Origin: Acidimicrobiaceae bacterium
Lineage (GTDB): Bacteria > Actinomycetota > Acidimicrobiia > Acidimicrobiales > RAAP-2
NCBI GenBank assembly: GCA_947455165.1
Contig: CANGMP010000012.1
Coordinates: 1 to 34,423 of the forward strand
Reading direction: 5' to 3'
DNA: 34,423 nucleotides
Below the pieces are notes generated by a model, which was not told the DNA's origin, made no database searches, and saw only the letters and a list, made by a program, of their open reading frames with translations. Made by a program: the position numbers and the translations under genes. Shown here in pieces: positions 1 through 9,103 of this stretch (positions are counted from its first letter, which is position 1; each line of letters starts with the position of its first letter).

Positions 1-24
1 CGAGAACTGGTCGAGGTCTCGTGA
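1..24 (+). CDS. 3' end of an upstream gene (partial)
   Basis: Frame 1 reads RELVEVS followed by TGA at 22-24. That stop overlaps the GTG start of the next gene in the classic GTGA arrangement, which is used repeatedly elsewhere in this window. Only seven residues are visible, so the product cannot be identified. The overlap suggests it is the preceding member of the same polysaccharide operon. Confidence 0.5.
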   Translation, partial: RELVEVS

Positions 25-2237
25 CCCTGCGCGTCCTCCACGTCGGCCTTGAGTCACTCAGCGTCCGGAGAGGTGGGCTCAATCGCTTCTGCGACAACGT
101 CGTGCGCGCCGAGCGTTCGCTCGGTCTTGACGCAACGGCGGTGTGGGTCGGTGGCGACGAGGAGTACGCCGCATCGATATCGCCGGCGTCGCTTTGGCGG
201 CGGAATCGAGATATTGCTCGCATTATTCGCGAGAGTGACGCCGATCTCATTGATGTGCACTTCGCGCCCCACGCAGTGTGGGCGCTAGCGAGTGGGGCGC
301 TGGCCCATCGTCCACTCGTTGTTCACTTTCAAGGGCCGTGGGCCGATGAGAGCCGTTGGACCGGTGGTTCGAGAGCGGCGAGTTTCGTCAAGCGTCGCCT
401 GGAGCGTTTCGTTCTGCGCCGGGCCGAATCCGTAGTCGTTCTTTCACAGGCCTTCGGTGACATCGCTCGACAGCGGTACTTCGTGCGACCGGAACGTCTC
501 TCGATTCAGCCTCCCGGTGTTTCGATACCGAAAGTTAGGGATCGTGCCGCAATCAGGGCTGAACTCGGCGCGATAGTAGAGGCACCGCTCGTCGTCGCTG
601 TTCGCCGACTGGTGCCACGCATGGGTCTCTCGGTGGCTATCGAGGCGGTGGCGGATATGCCGGCGGCTCAGTTGGTCATTATTGGCGAAGGTCCCGAGCG
701 GAGCGCCCTCGAAGCGACGGCGGAGCGTCTTGGGTGCCGCGATCGAGTTCGAATACTTGGTGCACTCAGCGACGTTGAACGTGACCAGTGGCTCGCGGCC
801 GCCACGGTGTCGGTCGTCCCGACTCTGGCTCACGAGGGTTTCGGCCTCGTCGTGCTCGAATCGCTGGCTGCCGGCACGCCCGTAGTCGTCAGCGACGTGG
901 ATGGCCTCGTTGACGCCGCCGCTGCCTCTCGCTTTGTCAACGTCGTGCCCCGAGGCGACGCTGAAGCGCTTCGTGAAGCGCTGTCTCTTGCCCATGCCGC
1001 TATCCCCGACGCGGCCGAGGTTCGGGCCTCCGTGAGCGCATGCGAATGGAGCCAGGTCGCCAGTCGCCTCATCGAGCAGACCTACGCACCGTTGATGACC
1101 GCCACCGTGGAGCCGACTCTCGTCACCTACCTCGATCACACGGCCAAACGAAGTGGTGGCGAACTGGCCCTCGTAAAGTTGATCTCGGCCATCACGGCCA
1201 GCTCGGGTGATGCGTACTTCCCGCACGTCGTTCTCTTCGAACACGGCGACTTCGAAGCAGAGCTTCGCCGGCGCGGAATTTCCTACGAAGTCTTCGAACT
1301 CCCGGCGCGCACCCAGGGCGTAGCTCGCGACGAACTCCTGCGTTCGCCACTCACCGGTCTGTACGACACGGCACGTTTCTCGTGGAAGCTCTCTCGTCAT
1401 CTCCGTCGGCAGCGACCCGACATCGTTCATGCCAATTCGCTAAAGGCCATTGCTATCGGCGTTATCGTTTCGATCTGGTCGCCCTGGCGACTACTCACGC
1501 ACGTTCGAGACATCTGGATCCCTCCCTATCTGTCGGAGGCCGTTGGACGAGCGATGCGCTTGTTGACGGCTCGTCGCAGCGACGTCATCGTCGCGAACTC
1601 GGCGCTGACTGGACGCGCGGCCGGATCAAGAAGTCTGGTTCTGGCGAGCCCGATTGACGAGCCGTTTTTCCGTGTGACACCAGCGCAGCCAGGTTCGACG
1701 CTGCGCCTCGCCGTCATCGGTCGTCTCGCCCCGTGGAAGGGTCAAGACTTGGTGCTAGACGCGCTGGAACTCGTGACAGATCTTGACCTGCACGTCTCAT
1801 TTGTCGGCTCAGCCCTCTTCGGTGAGGACTCCTATGCCGAGGAGCTTGTTCGTCGGGCCAGCGTCTATGGGTCTCGCGTCACCTTCCTTTCGGCCGTTGA
1901 TGACGTGCCGTCCGTGCTGGCATCGCTCGACGCCACGCTGCTCTCGTCCCGTTCTCCCGAACCCTTTGGGAACGTCGTCGTCGAGTCTCTGGCCGCTGGA
2001 CGACCGGTCATCGTGCCTCATTTTGGCGGACTCGTGGAGTTCATTGAAGATGGCGTCAACGGGCTGTACTACGAGCCCAACAGTGCCGCTTCGTTAGCCG
2101 ATGCCATTCGCCGCTTCGCAGCGAACGGCGCCGAACGCGAAACGAAGGCCGAGCGGGGACGAGAGACAGCGCAGCGCTTCGCAGCACCGCGAGTGGCCGA
2201 GATGGCACAGCGCATCTACGAATCCGTGCTGAAATAG
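21..2237 (+). CDS. Tandem (GT4-GT4) bifunctional glycosyltransferase
   Basis: This 738-residue protein is twice the length of a usual GT4 enzyme and contains two GT-B glycosyltransferases in a row. Half 1 (about 1-350) opens with a glycine-rich acceptor-domain motif (SVRRGGLNRF). It has a donor-site loop RRLVPRMG near 195, where the usual lysine of GR...KG is replaced, and the family-4 EGFGLVVLE motif near 273. Half 2 (about 362-738) restarts with SGGELALVKL, then GRLAPWKG near 568 and EPFGNVVVE near 650, so both halves keep the EX7E donor-binding motif. It probably transfers two sugars in succession to a lipid-linked glycan at the cytoplasmic membrane face. The sugars cannot be told from sequence. 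The GTG start overlaps the previous stop, and the next gene starts 5 bp later. Confidence 0.85.
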   Translation: MTLRVLHVGLESLSVRRGGLNRFCDNVVRAERSLGLDATAVWVGGDEEYAASISPASLWRRNRDIARIIRESDADLIDVHFAPHAVWALASGALAHRPLVVHFQGPWADESRWTGGSRAASFVKRRLERFVLRRAESVVVLSQAFGDIARQRYFVRPERLSIQPPGVSIPKVRDRAAIRAELGAIVEAPLVVAVRRLVPRMGLSVAIEAVADMPAAQLVIIGEGPERSALEATAERLGCRDRVRILGALSDVERDQWLAAATVSVVPTLAHEGFGLVVLESLAAGTPVVVSDVDGLVDAAAASRFVNVVPRGDAEALREALSLAHAAIPDAAEVRASVSACEWSQVASRLIEQTYAPLMTATVEPTLVTYLDHTAKRSGGELALVKLISAITASSGDAYFPHVVLFEHGDFEAELRRRGISYEVFELPARTQGVARDELLRSPLTGLYDTARFSWKLSRHLRRQRPDIVHANSLKAIAIGVIVSIWSPWRLLTHVRDIWIPPYLSEAVGRAMRLLTARRSDVIVANSALTGRAAGSRSLVLASPIDEPFFRVTPAQPGSTLRLAVIGRLAPWKGQDLVLDALELVTDLDLHVSFVGSALFGEDSYAEELVRRASVYGSRVTFLSAVDDVPSVLASLDATLLSSRSPEPFGNVVVESLAAGRPVIVPHFGGLVEFIEDGVNGLYYEPNSAASLADAIRRFAANGAERETKAERGRETAQRFAAPRVAEMAQRIYESVLK

Positions 2238-2242
2238 TCGCC

Positions 2243-4360
2243 GTGCGGGTATCGGTCGTCATTGCGAGCAAGGATCGCCCCGCGTTACTGGCCAACGTTC
2301 TCGCCAGTCTCGCGCCCCAGATCGCCTCACTCGGTGGTGAGGGTGAAATCATCGTGGTCGATGACGGCTCGACACCTCCCTATGAGAATTCGAGCACGAC
2401 TGGTGTGACCTTCCTGCGGACCGGGGGAGTCGGTCCGGCCCGAGCCCGCAACCACGGCGTTCGCTTCGCTCGCGGTGAAGTCATCTGCTTTACCGACGAC
2501 GACGTGGTCGTCCAGAGCGGCTGGATCGAGGCCGCCCTAAGGCACCTCGATGCTCACCCCGAGGCGGCTGGGGTTACTGGCGATACGACCTCGCCCCCGT
2601 TTAGCCCACTTTGGGAGCATTCGGTTGAGGATCACGACGGGGGGAGCTTTCTAACCTGCAACGTTGCCTATCGCCGTTCGGCCTTCGTGGCCGTTGGGGG
2701 CTTTGACCGACTCTTTCCTCACGCGGCCCACGAAGATCGCGATCTGGCGATGCGTGTGACGCGCGAAGTCGGTCCCGTCGGTTACGAACCGTCGATGCGA
2801 GTGGTGCACCCCGGTCGAGCATTCCGGGCAGTGCAGTGGTGGCGTCGTGGGCGACTAGCCGTTGACGACTGGCTCTTTCTCGCCCGCTACCCCGAGCTCA
2901 AGGCCTCGCGCCGTAGCGCCAAATGGGCGCCATGGACCGGTGCGGCCCACCGCTGGCGATCGATCGCTCGCGAGACGGGAGCATTTAGATCTCCGCGAAA
3001 GTTTGTTCGTTGGCTCATTGTGGCCGGTGGTCAATTGATGGTGAGCGCGTGGACGATTTCGCGCTCGTGGCGTTACCTCTCAGAACGTGACGTGCGTCCG
3101 GTGACGGGGCTGCGTCACGGAGGGTGGCGCATTGCGTACGTGGGTCCTTCGCCCAACCCGGCGGCTGGTGGTGCACCTGGGGTGGCCGGCCTCCTGGTTC
3201 CCGAACTGCTAGCCGCTGGCCACAGCGTTGACGTCTACGTCGTCGCGAGCCGAGAAGACGACGACCCCTGCGCCCTTGGCGCGCAGGAAGGTCTCAACTA
3301 CATCATTGAGCGCAGCTCCTTTCGGTTCGAGCGTTGGTATTCACGTCACCGTCTCACCAAGATGATGTCGAGCCAACTCTTCGCCGCGCAGGGACGTCGG
3401 CGACTGGGTCGACGACTCCGAGCGATGCATCGAGCCACGCCCTATGACTTCGTGTATCAGTTTTCGGCCATGGAGAGCATCGGCATCCCTCGAAACCTTG
3501 ACGTTCCGATCATCATGCACCCGAGCGTGCACGCCGCCGGTGAACGTCGATGGCTTACCGACGAACACCGCCGTCGCATTAGTGACGAGGGTGCGCTCAA
3601 ACACGTTGTTGTGAGCACGTGGCTACTCCTGCGCGCCTGGCGCCAAGGACGCGATGCTCGCCGAGCCACTGGAATCTTGGCCATCGGTCGTTCCTTTGGC
3701 GACGAGATCGTGCGGGACTACCGGGTTCGCGCTGAACTCGTGAAGGTGGTGCCGAACTGCATTGACTTCGCCGCTATTGCCTTTACCCCCACCGTGGGTT
3801 CTGACGTGTTGGTGGTCGGACGACTCGCCGTTCGCAAAGGTCTCGAAGTCGTCGCCCAGGTCACCGACGAGTGGGCGATGTCGCGAAGCGTGAGCGAGGC
3901 GGGCGTCCGCTTCCGCATCGTCGGGAATCATTCGCTGTGGAGCGACTATCGCTCCACGCTGCAGCGATGCAACGACGAGGTGACGGTTATCGATGGCTAT
4001 CTCCCACGAGCGGCTGTGATGGAAATGATGAGTCGCTCGCTGGCGCTGCTGCAGCTCTCCCGCTACGAACCCTTTGGCCTCACCGTGGCCGAAGCGTTGG
4101 CCAGCGGACTACCGGTCGTTGCCACCCGGATCGTTGGTGCGGCCGAAGAGCTGGCCGACGATGTGGTTTGGCGTACCGAGATTGGCGCGAGCGAAGTTCA
4201 TGACGTTGTCTCGGCACTCCATGAAATCGCCTCGCTGTCGCTGGAGGATCGCCAGAGTTTGTCGCTGCGATGTCGGGCCGAAGCGCAGCGTCTCTTCACG
4301 CCCAGCGTGGTGGCGGCCCGACTCGAGGCCGCAGTGAGTGAGCTGCTGGCTACTCGCTGA
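2243..4360 (+). CDS. GT2-GT4 fusion glycosyltransferase
   Basis: This 705-residue protein joins two different glycosyltransferase folds. Residues 1 to about 290 are a GT-A family 2 enzyme: SVVIASKDRP at the start, VVDDGS near 39, and the metal/nucleotide-sugar acidic motif FTDDD with Asp85-87. Residues about 300-705 are a GT-B family 4 enzyme: IAYVGPSPNPAAGGAPG at its start, GRLAVRKG in the donor domain, and YEPFGLTVAEALASGLPVV carrying the EX7E motif. Both active sites look intact, so it likely adds two consecutive sugars to the surface glycan. GTG start, 5 bp after the preceding GT4-GT4 gene. Its 3' end overlaps the convergent gene by 11 bp. Sugar specificity is unknown. Confidence 0.85.
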   Translation: MRVSVVIASKDRPALLANVLASLAPQIASLGGEGEIIVVDDGSTPPYENSSTTGVTFLRTGGVGPARARNHGVRFARGEVICFTDDDVVVQSGWIEAALRHLDAHPEAAGVTGDTTSPPFSPLWEHSVEDHDGGSFLTCNVAYRRSAFVAVGGFDRLFPHAAHEDRDLAMRVTREVGPVGYEPSMRVVHPGRAFRAVQWWRRGRLAVDDWLFLARYPELKASRRSAKWAPWTGAAHRWRSIARETGAFRSPRKFVRWLIVAGGQLMVSAWTISRSWRYLSERDVRPVTGLRHGGWRIAYVGPSPNPAAGGAPGVAGLLVPELLAAGHSVDVYVVASREDDDPCALGAQEGLNYIIERSSFRFERWYSRHRLTKMMSSQLFAAQGRRRLGRRLRAMHRATPYDFVYQFSAMESIGIPRNLDVPIIMHPSVHAAGERRWLTDEHRRRISDEGALKHVVVSTWLLLRAWRQGRDARRATGILAIGRSFGDEIVRDYRVRAELVKVVPNCIDFAAIAFTPTVGSDVLVVGRLAVRKGLEVVAQVTDEWAMSRSVSEAGVRFRIVGNHSLWSDYRSTLQRCNDEVTVIDGYLPRAAVMEMMSRSLALLQLSRYEPFGLTVAEALASGLPVVATRIVGAAEELADDVVWRTEIGASEVHDVVSALHEIASLSLEDRQSLSLRCRAEAQRLFTPSVVAARLEAAVSELLATR

Positions 4361-5264
4361 ATCGGTGCATGGCGAGCGGCTGATGGCGATCGCGCCAGGC
4401 CGCCAAGGTTCCGGCCCAACTGGAACGGCGCCGTAGTAACACGGAGCCCTCGCGCCGTATGGCGGCGACTCCGAGACGAATAAGGCCAGGACAGTTGGTG
4501 TCACCCACTAGTAGGACGTAGAGCACTCGTCGGCTCTGCAGTCGCTGGGGGAGCGAACGAGTCAGGTTGTAGGCCGAGTCAAACAGTGCCGTTTCGTTCG
4601 GTGCCTCTCGCTGGTCGTCGCCGAGACGGGTCGCGGGGTGGTGCTCAACGGTGAGCGAGGGGTCGTAGAGGAGGGTGGCACCCTGCTGGCGTACCCACTG
4701 GCCCACGGCTATCTCGAAGTGGGCTTGGGCCCCTTGGCCTCGAAGTCCCGTCGGTAGGGCCAAGAGGGAGCGGCGATAGGCACTGTTGACGCCCTTGAGC
4801 ATGGCGACTGGTCGCGGCGCTCCGGTGCCGCAGTGGTGATTACCAATGACCCGCCCGTACCGCGTGATACGACCAACTTCACTTTGTAGTGCTGTCGGTC
4901 GGGGTACGTCGCCGTCAAAGAGACAGTCACGACCTCCAACGCCACCAATCGTGGAGTCGGCAAAGGCCCTACGAAGTCGTCCCGCATGGGTCGGCGGCAC
5001 GACGGCGTCGTCGTCAGTGAAGGCCACCAGTTCACACGTTGATGCCTGCACCCCGGCAATCATGGCCGCCAAGACACCTGGTTCACTCACGGTGGCGACG
5101 CGGACGCCGAATTCGCGTGCGACACGAACCGACGGCTCGTCGCCGGCACGAAGCGCCACGATGATCTCGTCGAAGGGATCGGTCTGATTCGTGGCGGCGT
5201 GCAGGCAGGTCGCCAAGTCATTCGCTCGTGCGTAGGAGGGAATGATGAGCGCGAGTCGAGTCAT
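4350..5264 (-). CDS. GT2 family glycosyltransferase
   Basis: This 304-residue protein opens with the family-2 signature LALIIPSYARANDL. It carries the acidic motif AFTDDDAVVP (Asp84-86) that binds the divalent metal and nucleotide sugar. A GVNSAYRRS segment in the middle resembles the acceptor-site region of rhamnosyl- and galactosyltransferase-like GT2 enzymes. It has no transmembrane segment and should act at the cytoplasmic membrane face in polysaccharide assembly. Its ATG overlaps the TGA of the upstream flippase gene (ATGA), so the two are translationally coupled. The end overlaps the convergent GT2-GT4 gene. Confidence 0.85.
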   Translation of the reverse strand: MTRLALIIPSYARANDLATCLHAATNQTDPFDEIIVALRAGDEPSVRVAREFGVRVATVSEPGVLAAMIAGVQASTCELVAFTDDDAVVPPTHAGRLRRAFADSTIGGVGGRDCLFDGDVPRPTALQSEVGRITRYGRVIGNHHCGTGAPRPVAMLKGVNSAYRRSLLALPTGLRGQGAQAHFEIAVGQWVRQQGATLLYDPSLTVEHHPATRLGDDQREAPNETALFDSAYNLTRSLPQRLQSRRVLYVLLVGDTNCPGLIRLGVAAIRREGSVLLRRRSSWAGTLAAWRDRHQPLAMHRFSE

Positions 5265-6880
5265 GAACCGCTCAAGAGCGCGATGGCTCGGTCAGGAAAG
5301 GCCTTACGGATAGGTCCGGGCATTGCGCCACGGAGCCACAGCAGGTCTTCGCGCGTGAAGTACTTGGTCGCGCGAATGGCGACGAGGGCGATGGCTCCAA
5401 AGAGGAGCGTCAATGTGGCGAGGCCCGCGAGTGCGTGCCAACGGGTCTCGAGCGTCCAGTTCCAGCGGTCCATGAGGAGGCGGGGAATCACCGTCGAAAC
5501 GAAACCAATAATGGCCACCTTGCCAATCCAGGGCAGGATCAAGACGCGAGCCGAGCTTTCGACGAGCTTGGAGAAACGAATCAAGAGATACGTGGTGGCG
5601 CATACTTTGGCGGTCAGCGTGCCGATGAGAACGCCGTTGAGACCGAATGGCCCCACGAGTGAAAGCGTCATCACGACGTTGACGACAAAGGCGAGCGCCT
5701 GAGCTCGCGTGCCGAGTCCGACCTTGCCCATGGCAAAGATGGCGGCGCCGGTGGCCTGTCGCGGCGTGCCGGCCACCATGGCCAGGGCGATGAGAATCGA
5801 CGCCGTGGAGGCCTGAAGGAAGGGGTGGTTCATCCAGGCCTTAAGCAGCAATGGTCCACAGGCCATCACGATGCCGGCCATCATCGTGCCGATCAGCACG
5901 ATGATTCGGTTGGCCCGGACGTAGATACGGCGAAGGTCGCTTAGGTCCTCGTTGGCGGCGACGGCGGCCGAAATGGTGGGCAAGAGATTGCCGTTGGGGA
6001 TGTAACCGAAGTAGGTGATCTGACGGGCCATCCGTTGGGCGATGGACCACAGGCCGGTGGCGGCCGGCGAGACGAGGGCCGAGATGACAATAGGGTCGGT
6101 CTCGTACGTCAGCGTCTCAAAGATGGAGTTGAGTTGAAACCAGCCACTGAACTTGGTGATCTCTTTGCGAATCTCCGGGGAGATTCCGCGAGGGCTGGCG
6201 TAGGGCAAGCCGTGGCGGGCCCAGATGACCGTGAAGGTCGCGATATAGGAGACTAGGTACTGCGCCGAGGTCGCCCAGATGATGGCCGAAAGTCGAAAGC
6301 CACTGTTGAGCAACCAAATGAGCGTGATGGCGTAGATGATTCGGGTCGTGACGTCGATGATGGTGATGATCCACTGCTCGCCGGCGGCGATGAGCTGACT
6401 GGAGAGGGTGGCCAGAATCGAGCCGAAAAAGACGAGGGCGTAGGTCCAGTAGAAGAAGGCTTCAGCGGCCCGTTGAACGCCGGGGTTGTAGTCGAGGTGG
6501 TGAATCAGGGGATGAACAATGGCCACCACCACTGGTGAGAGGGTGAGGCCAATGGCCACCCAGGCCAACGTGCCGACGGTCGAGATTCGAGCGCCGATGC
6601 GGTGATCGCCGAGCACTCGTCCCTGGGCGCCGTAGCGAACAACCATGCCGCCAAATCCGGGGTCGAGAAATGAGATGTAGCCGACGGTCACTGTGACAAA
6701 ACTCCAGACCCCGAACTCCACGAGACCGAGGTGTGAGAAGGACAGCGGCGTCGTGATGAGCGCAATGAGCAAGACCGCAACGATGCCGGCGGCCGTTACC
6801 AGTGAGTTTGTGGCGGCGCGACCGGCGCGGTATTCGTGACCCCGTCGGCGGGGTGCGACGTTGGCTCCGGAATCATTCAC
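5261..6880 (-). CDS. Wzx-like polysaccharide flippase (MOP superfamily)
   Basis: This 539-residue integral membrane protein has about 12-14 hydrophobic helices, with the first at about 25-50 and the last at about 480-505. The N-terminal part contains TTPLSFSHLGLVEFGVWSF and DPGFGGMVVRYGAQ, typical of the polysaccharide-transport branch of the MOP (oligosaccharide flippase) superfamily. The role expected for the family is moving undecaprenyl-linked repeat units across the membrane. GTG start; the upstream sequence on this strand has a weak -10-like CACAAT seven bases before it. It is the first gene of a two-gene operon with the GT2 enzyme. A wzy-like polymerase is not seen nearby. Confidence 0.85.
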   Translation of the reverse strand: MNDSGANVAPRRRGHEYRAGRAATNSLVTAAGIVAVLLIALITTPLSFSHLGLVEFGVWSFVTVTVGYISFLDPGFGGMVVRYGAQGRVLGDHRIGARISTVGTLAWVAIGLTLSPVVVAIVHPLIHHLDYNPGVQRAAEAFFYWTYALVFFGSILATLSSQLIAAGEQWIITIIDVTTRIIYAITLIWLLNSGFRLSAIIWATSAQYLVSYIATFTVIWARHGLPYASPRGISPEIRKEITKFSGWFQLNSIFETLTYETDPIVISALVSPAATGLWSIAQRMARQITYFGYIPNGNLLPTISAAVAANEDLSDLRRIYVRANRIIVLIGTMMAGIVMACGPLLLKAWMNHPFLQASTASILIALAMVAGTPRQATGAAIFAMGKVGLGTRAQALAFVVNVVMTLSLVGPFGLNGVLIGTLTAKVCATTYLLIRFSKLVESSARVLILPWIGKVAIIGFVSTVIPRLLMDRWNWTLETRWHALAGLATLTLLFGAIALVAIRATKYFTREDLLWLRGAMPGPIRKAFPDRAIALLSGS

Positions 6881-6929
6881 AGGTGAAATTGTGGCAGGTC
6901 GCCTCGGTGAATGGTGTTTCTGGCACGAT

Positions 6930-8015
6930 ATGAGGGTGAAGCGCGAGATTCAGGTCATCTCCCACGCCTGTGTCGTGCCGGCGAATCAGTCGGTCTACGC
7001 CCACCTCGCCGGGCTGGGCTTTGAGGTTTCGATTCTCGTGCCGGCAACCTGGCACCACCACTACAGCGCCAAACCACTCAGTCCCGCAGCGATCAATGGG
7101 CTCGAAGGTCGCGTGGCTGGCGGCCCAGTTCGTCGCGCGGGTCGACCCCAGCGTTACGGGTTTCGCTGGTTCAGTCGTGAAGTTGCGACGGTCCGTCGGT
7201 CTCGACCGGACTGGTGTCTGATCGAAGAAGAGTCCTTCTCGGTCGCCGGTGCTCAATGGTCGTGGTGGGCTCGACGCCACAAGATTCCCTACGCCATTCA
7301 GATGGCCGAGAACTTAGACCGGCCAATGCCCCTCCCAGTGAAATGGTGGCGACGACACGTGCTGGCTCAGGCTTCACTCGTCATGGCTCGCTCGGTCGCC
7401 GCCGCTGAGCTGGCGGTGGTCTGGGGCGCGCGAGCCGAGACCGTGCACGTCGTCCCTCACGGAATTGACGGAGTCCGCGACCGCGATCTCCCGCGTCCGT
7501 CGGGTCGCGTTGGCTACGTAGGCCGTCTCGTTTCGGAGAAGGGAATTGCCGACTTGGTCGAAGCGATCTCCCTCGACTCGGCACTCTCACTAGATGTAGT
7601 GGGCGATGGCCCCCTTCGACCGATGATTCAATCGGCCGGAACACGGGTGCGGTGGCTCGGAGCGAAGGATGCCACGGAGATGCCCGACTTCTACGAATCA
7701 ATCGCCGTCTTAGCCCTGCCGAGTCGCTCGACACCAACGTGGAGCGAACAGTTTGGTCGAGTAATCATTGAGGCCCTCGCGGTGGGCACGCCAGTTGTGG
7801 CCTATGACTCGGGAGAGATTCCCTGGGTCGCTGGTCTCACTGGCGCCACGACGGTTCACGAAGGCGACGTGGTCGCATTGGCCCGCGAGCTTCGTCGTCT
7901 CTCAACGGGAACGACTGGAACTGAAGAGGCTTCGCGGGGACGTTCAGTAGTGGCGGAGCGCTTCACCAATGCAGCCGTCGCCCAGCAGCTCTCGTCGTTG
8001 TTGACGACGAACTAG
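6930..8015 (+). CDS. GT4 family glycosyltransferase
   Basis: A GT-B glycosyltransferase of about 361 residues. The donor domain has GYVGRLVSEKGIADLVEA (Arg and Lys of the GR...KG loop) and EQFGRVIIEALAVGTPVVAY with the EX7E motif. The reading frame is open to a TTG at 6861, but that lies inside the divergent flippase gene and adds an unconserved leader. I prefer the ATG at 6930; GTG at 6936 is also possible. It diverges from the flippase with about 50 bp between starts. Its TAG shares the CTAG tetranucleotide with the stop of the convergent next gene. Donor and acceptor are unknown. Confidence 0.8.
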   Translation: MRVKREIQVISHACVVPANQSVYAHLAGLGFEVSILVPATWHHHYSAKPLSPAAINGLEGRVAGGPVRRAGRPQRYGFRWFSREVATVRRSRPDWCLIEEESFSVAGAQWSWWARRHKIPYAIQMAENLDRPMPLPVKWWRRHVLAQASLVMARSVAAAELAVVWGARAETVHVVPHGIDGVRDRDLPRPSGRVGYVGRLVSEKGIADLVEAISLDSALSLDVVGDGPLRPMIQSAGTRVRWLGAKDATEMPDFYESIAVLALPSRSTPTWSEQFGRVIIEALAVGTPVVAYDSGEIPWVAGLTGATTVHEGDVVALARELRRLSTGTTGTEEASRGRSVVAERFTNAAVAQQLSSLLTTN

Positions 8016-9103
8016 TTCTGAGGCAAGAGTCCACCCGCGGCGTCGCGGAGACGGCGGATGTGTTCGTCGGTTGAAAAGGTCGCCGCGTGGTCGCGCAGCT
8101 GCTGCGTGTCCCAGGTCGTCGTGAGGGCTTGGCGAAGCGACTCGACCACCGAATGAGTTGAGAAGTTTTGTTCCTCGACCAAGATTCCCGTCGTCGAAGT
8201 AATCGTGTCGAGGTAGCCACCACTGCGACGGGCCACGGTGGGTCTGCCGACGGCGGCCGCTTCGAGCGGTGTAATGCCGAAGTCTTCGTGGCTGAGCGCT
8301 AGATGCACGCTGGTTCCGACGTACTCGCGCCACAGCTCTTCGTCGGCGAGCGATCCCACCATCGTGACGTTCGTTGGCGCGGTGGCGGTGAGTTTGTCGC
8401 GTAACGGCCCGTCACCGACGACACGGAACGTGACATCGGGCATCAGGCGGGCCACCTCGAGAGCGAGGTCGACGTTCTTGTACGGCAAGAGCCGGGCCAC
8501 CACCAAGACGTCACCCAACTGCTCGGTCTCGGGAAGATGGTGGGGAGGATTGACGGGTGGTGCGACGACGGAGGCCTCGATGCCGTACACGGCGTGGACG
8601 AGTGACTGCGTGGCCGTGGAGTTCACGATGTAGGTATCGGCTCGGTGGGCCGCCCGCTGATCCCACTCACGAAGGCGACTGAGTAGGGGACGCGACAACT
8701 GGGCCAGGGGAGAAAGGCCGTCTCGACTGAGGTAGCGATCGGTCTGGTAGAGCCAACGGGCCGGGGCGTGGCAGTACACGACGAGGTGGCCGGTGGCATT
8801 GAATCCATGAGCCCAACCCGAGGAAGAGGCGAGCGTCACCTCGGCATCGATCGTGGTCAACCGAGAGGCGACCGGAAGCAAAGGCAGCGCGCTGCGGTGG
8901 TGGTGGCGAAAGTAGGCCAGACGATTGAGTGGACTGACGCGTACGTCAACGGCGGCAAAGTCGTCAAAGGTTGAGGCTTGGTCGTAGAGCGTCGTAAAGA
9001 GTGGGGCCCGCGGCCACGCCTCAACCCAGCTCGCCACGACTCGCTCAGCACCCCCGCGCTGCGTTAGATAGTCGTGGGCAAGCGCGAAGGGGAGGTGGGC
9101 CAT
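8012..9103 (-). CDS. GT4 family glycosyltransferase (WbaZ/mannosyltransferase-like)
   Basis: A 363-residue GT-B enzyme. The N-terminus (LAHDYLTQRGGAERVV) and the segment YCHAPARWLYQTDRYL are characteristic of a group of GT4 mannosyl- or rhamnosyltransferases in O-antigen and exopolysaccharide loci. The donor domain has VVARLLPYKNVDLALEVARL and the EX7E region HEDFGITPLEA. It follows the polyprenyl glycosylphosphotransferase gene with a one-base TAATG overlap, so it probably adds the second sugar to the lipid-linked primer made by that enzyme. The linkage is inference from gene order. Its stop overlaps the convergent GT4 gene's stop. Confidence 0.82.
   Translation of the reverse strand: MAHLPFALAHDYLTQRGGAERVVASWVEAWPRAPLFTTLYDQASTFDDFAAVDVRVSPLNRLAYFRHHHRSALPLLPVASRLTTIDAEVTLASSSGWAHGFNATGHLVVYCHAPARWLYQTDRYLSRDGLSPLAQLSRPLLSRLREWDQRAAHRADTYIVNSTATQSLVHAVYGIEASVVAPPVNPPHHLPETEQLGDVLVVARLLPYKNVDLALEVARLMPDVTFRVVGDGPLRDKLTATAPTNVTMVGSLADEELWREYVGTSVHLALSHEDFGITPLEAAAVGRPTVARRSGGYLDTITSTTGILVEEQNFSTHSVVESLRQALTTTWDTQQLRDHAATFSTDEHIRRLRDAAGGLLPQN

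Noticed and set aside
444..1430. Long minus-strand open frame (328 codons) opposite the first glycosyltransferase
   Set aside because: It lies fully antisense to a gene with clear motifs, has no recognisable domain and an atypical, polar residue mix. It is a by-product of GC-rich codon use.
6861..6929. N-terminal extension of the GT4 gene from TTG 6861
   Set aside because: It overlaps the start of the divergent flippase gene and adds residues not resembling GT4 N-termini; ATG 6930 fits better.
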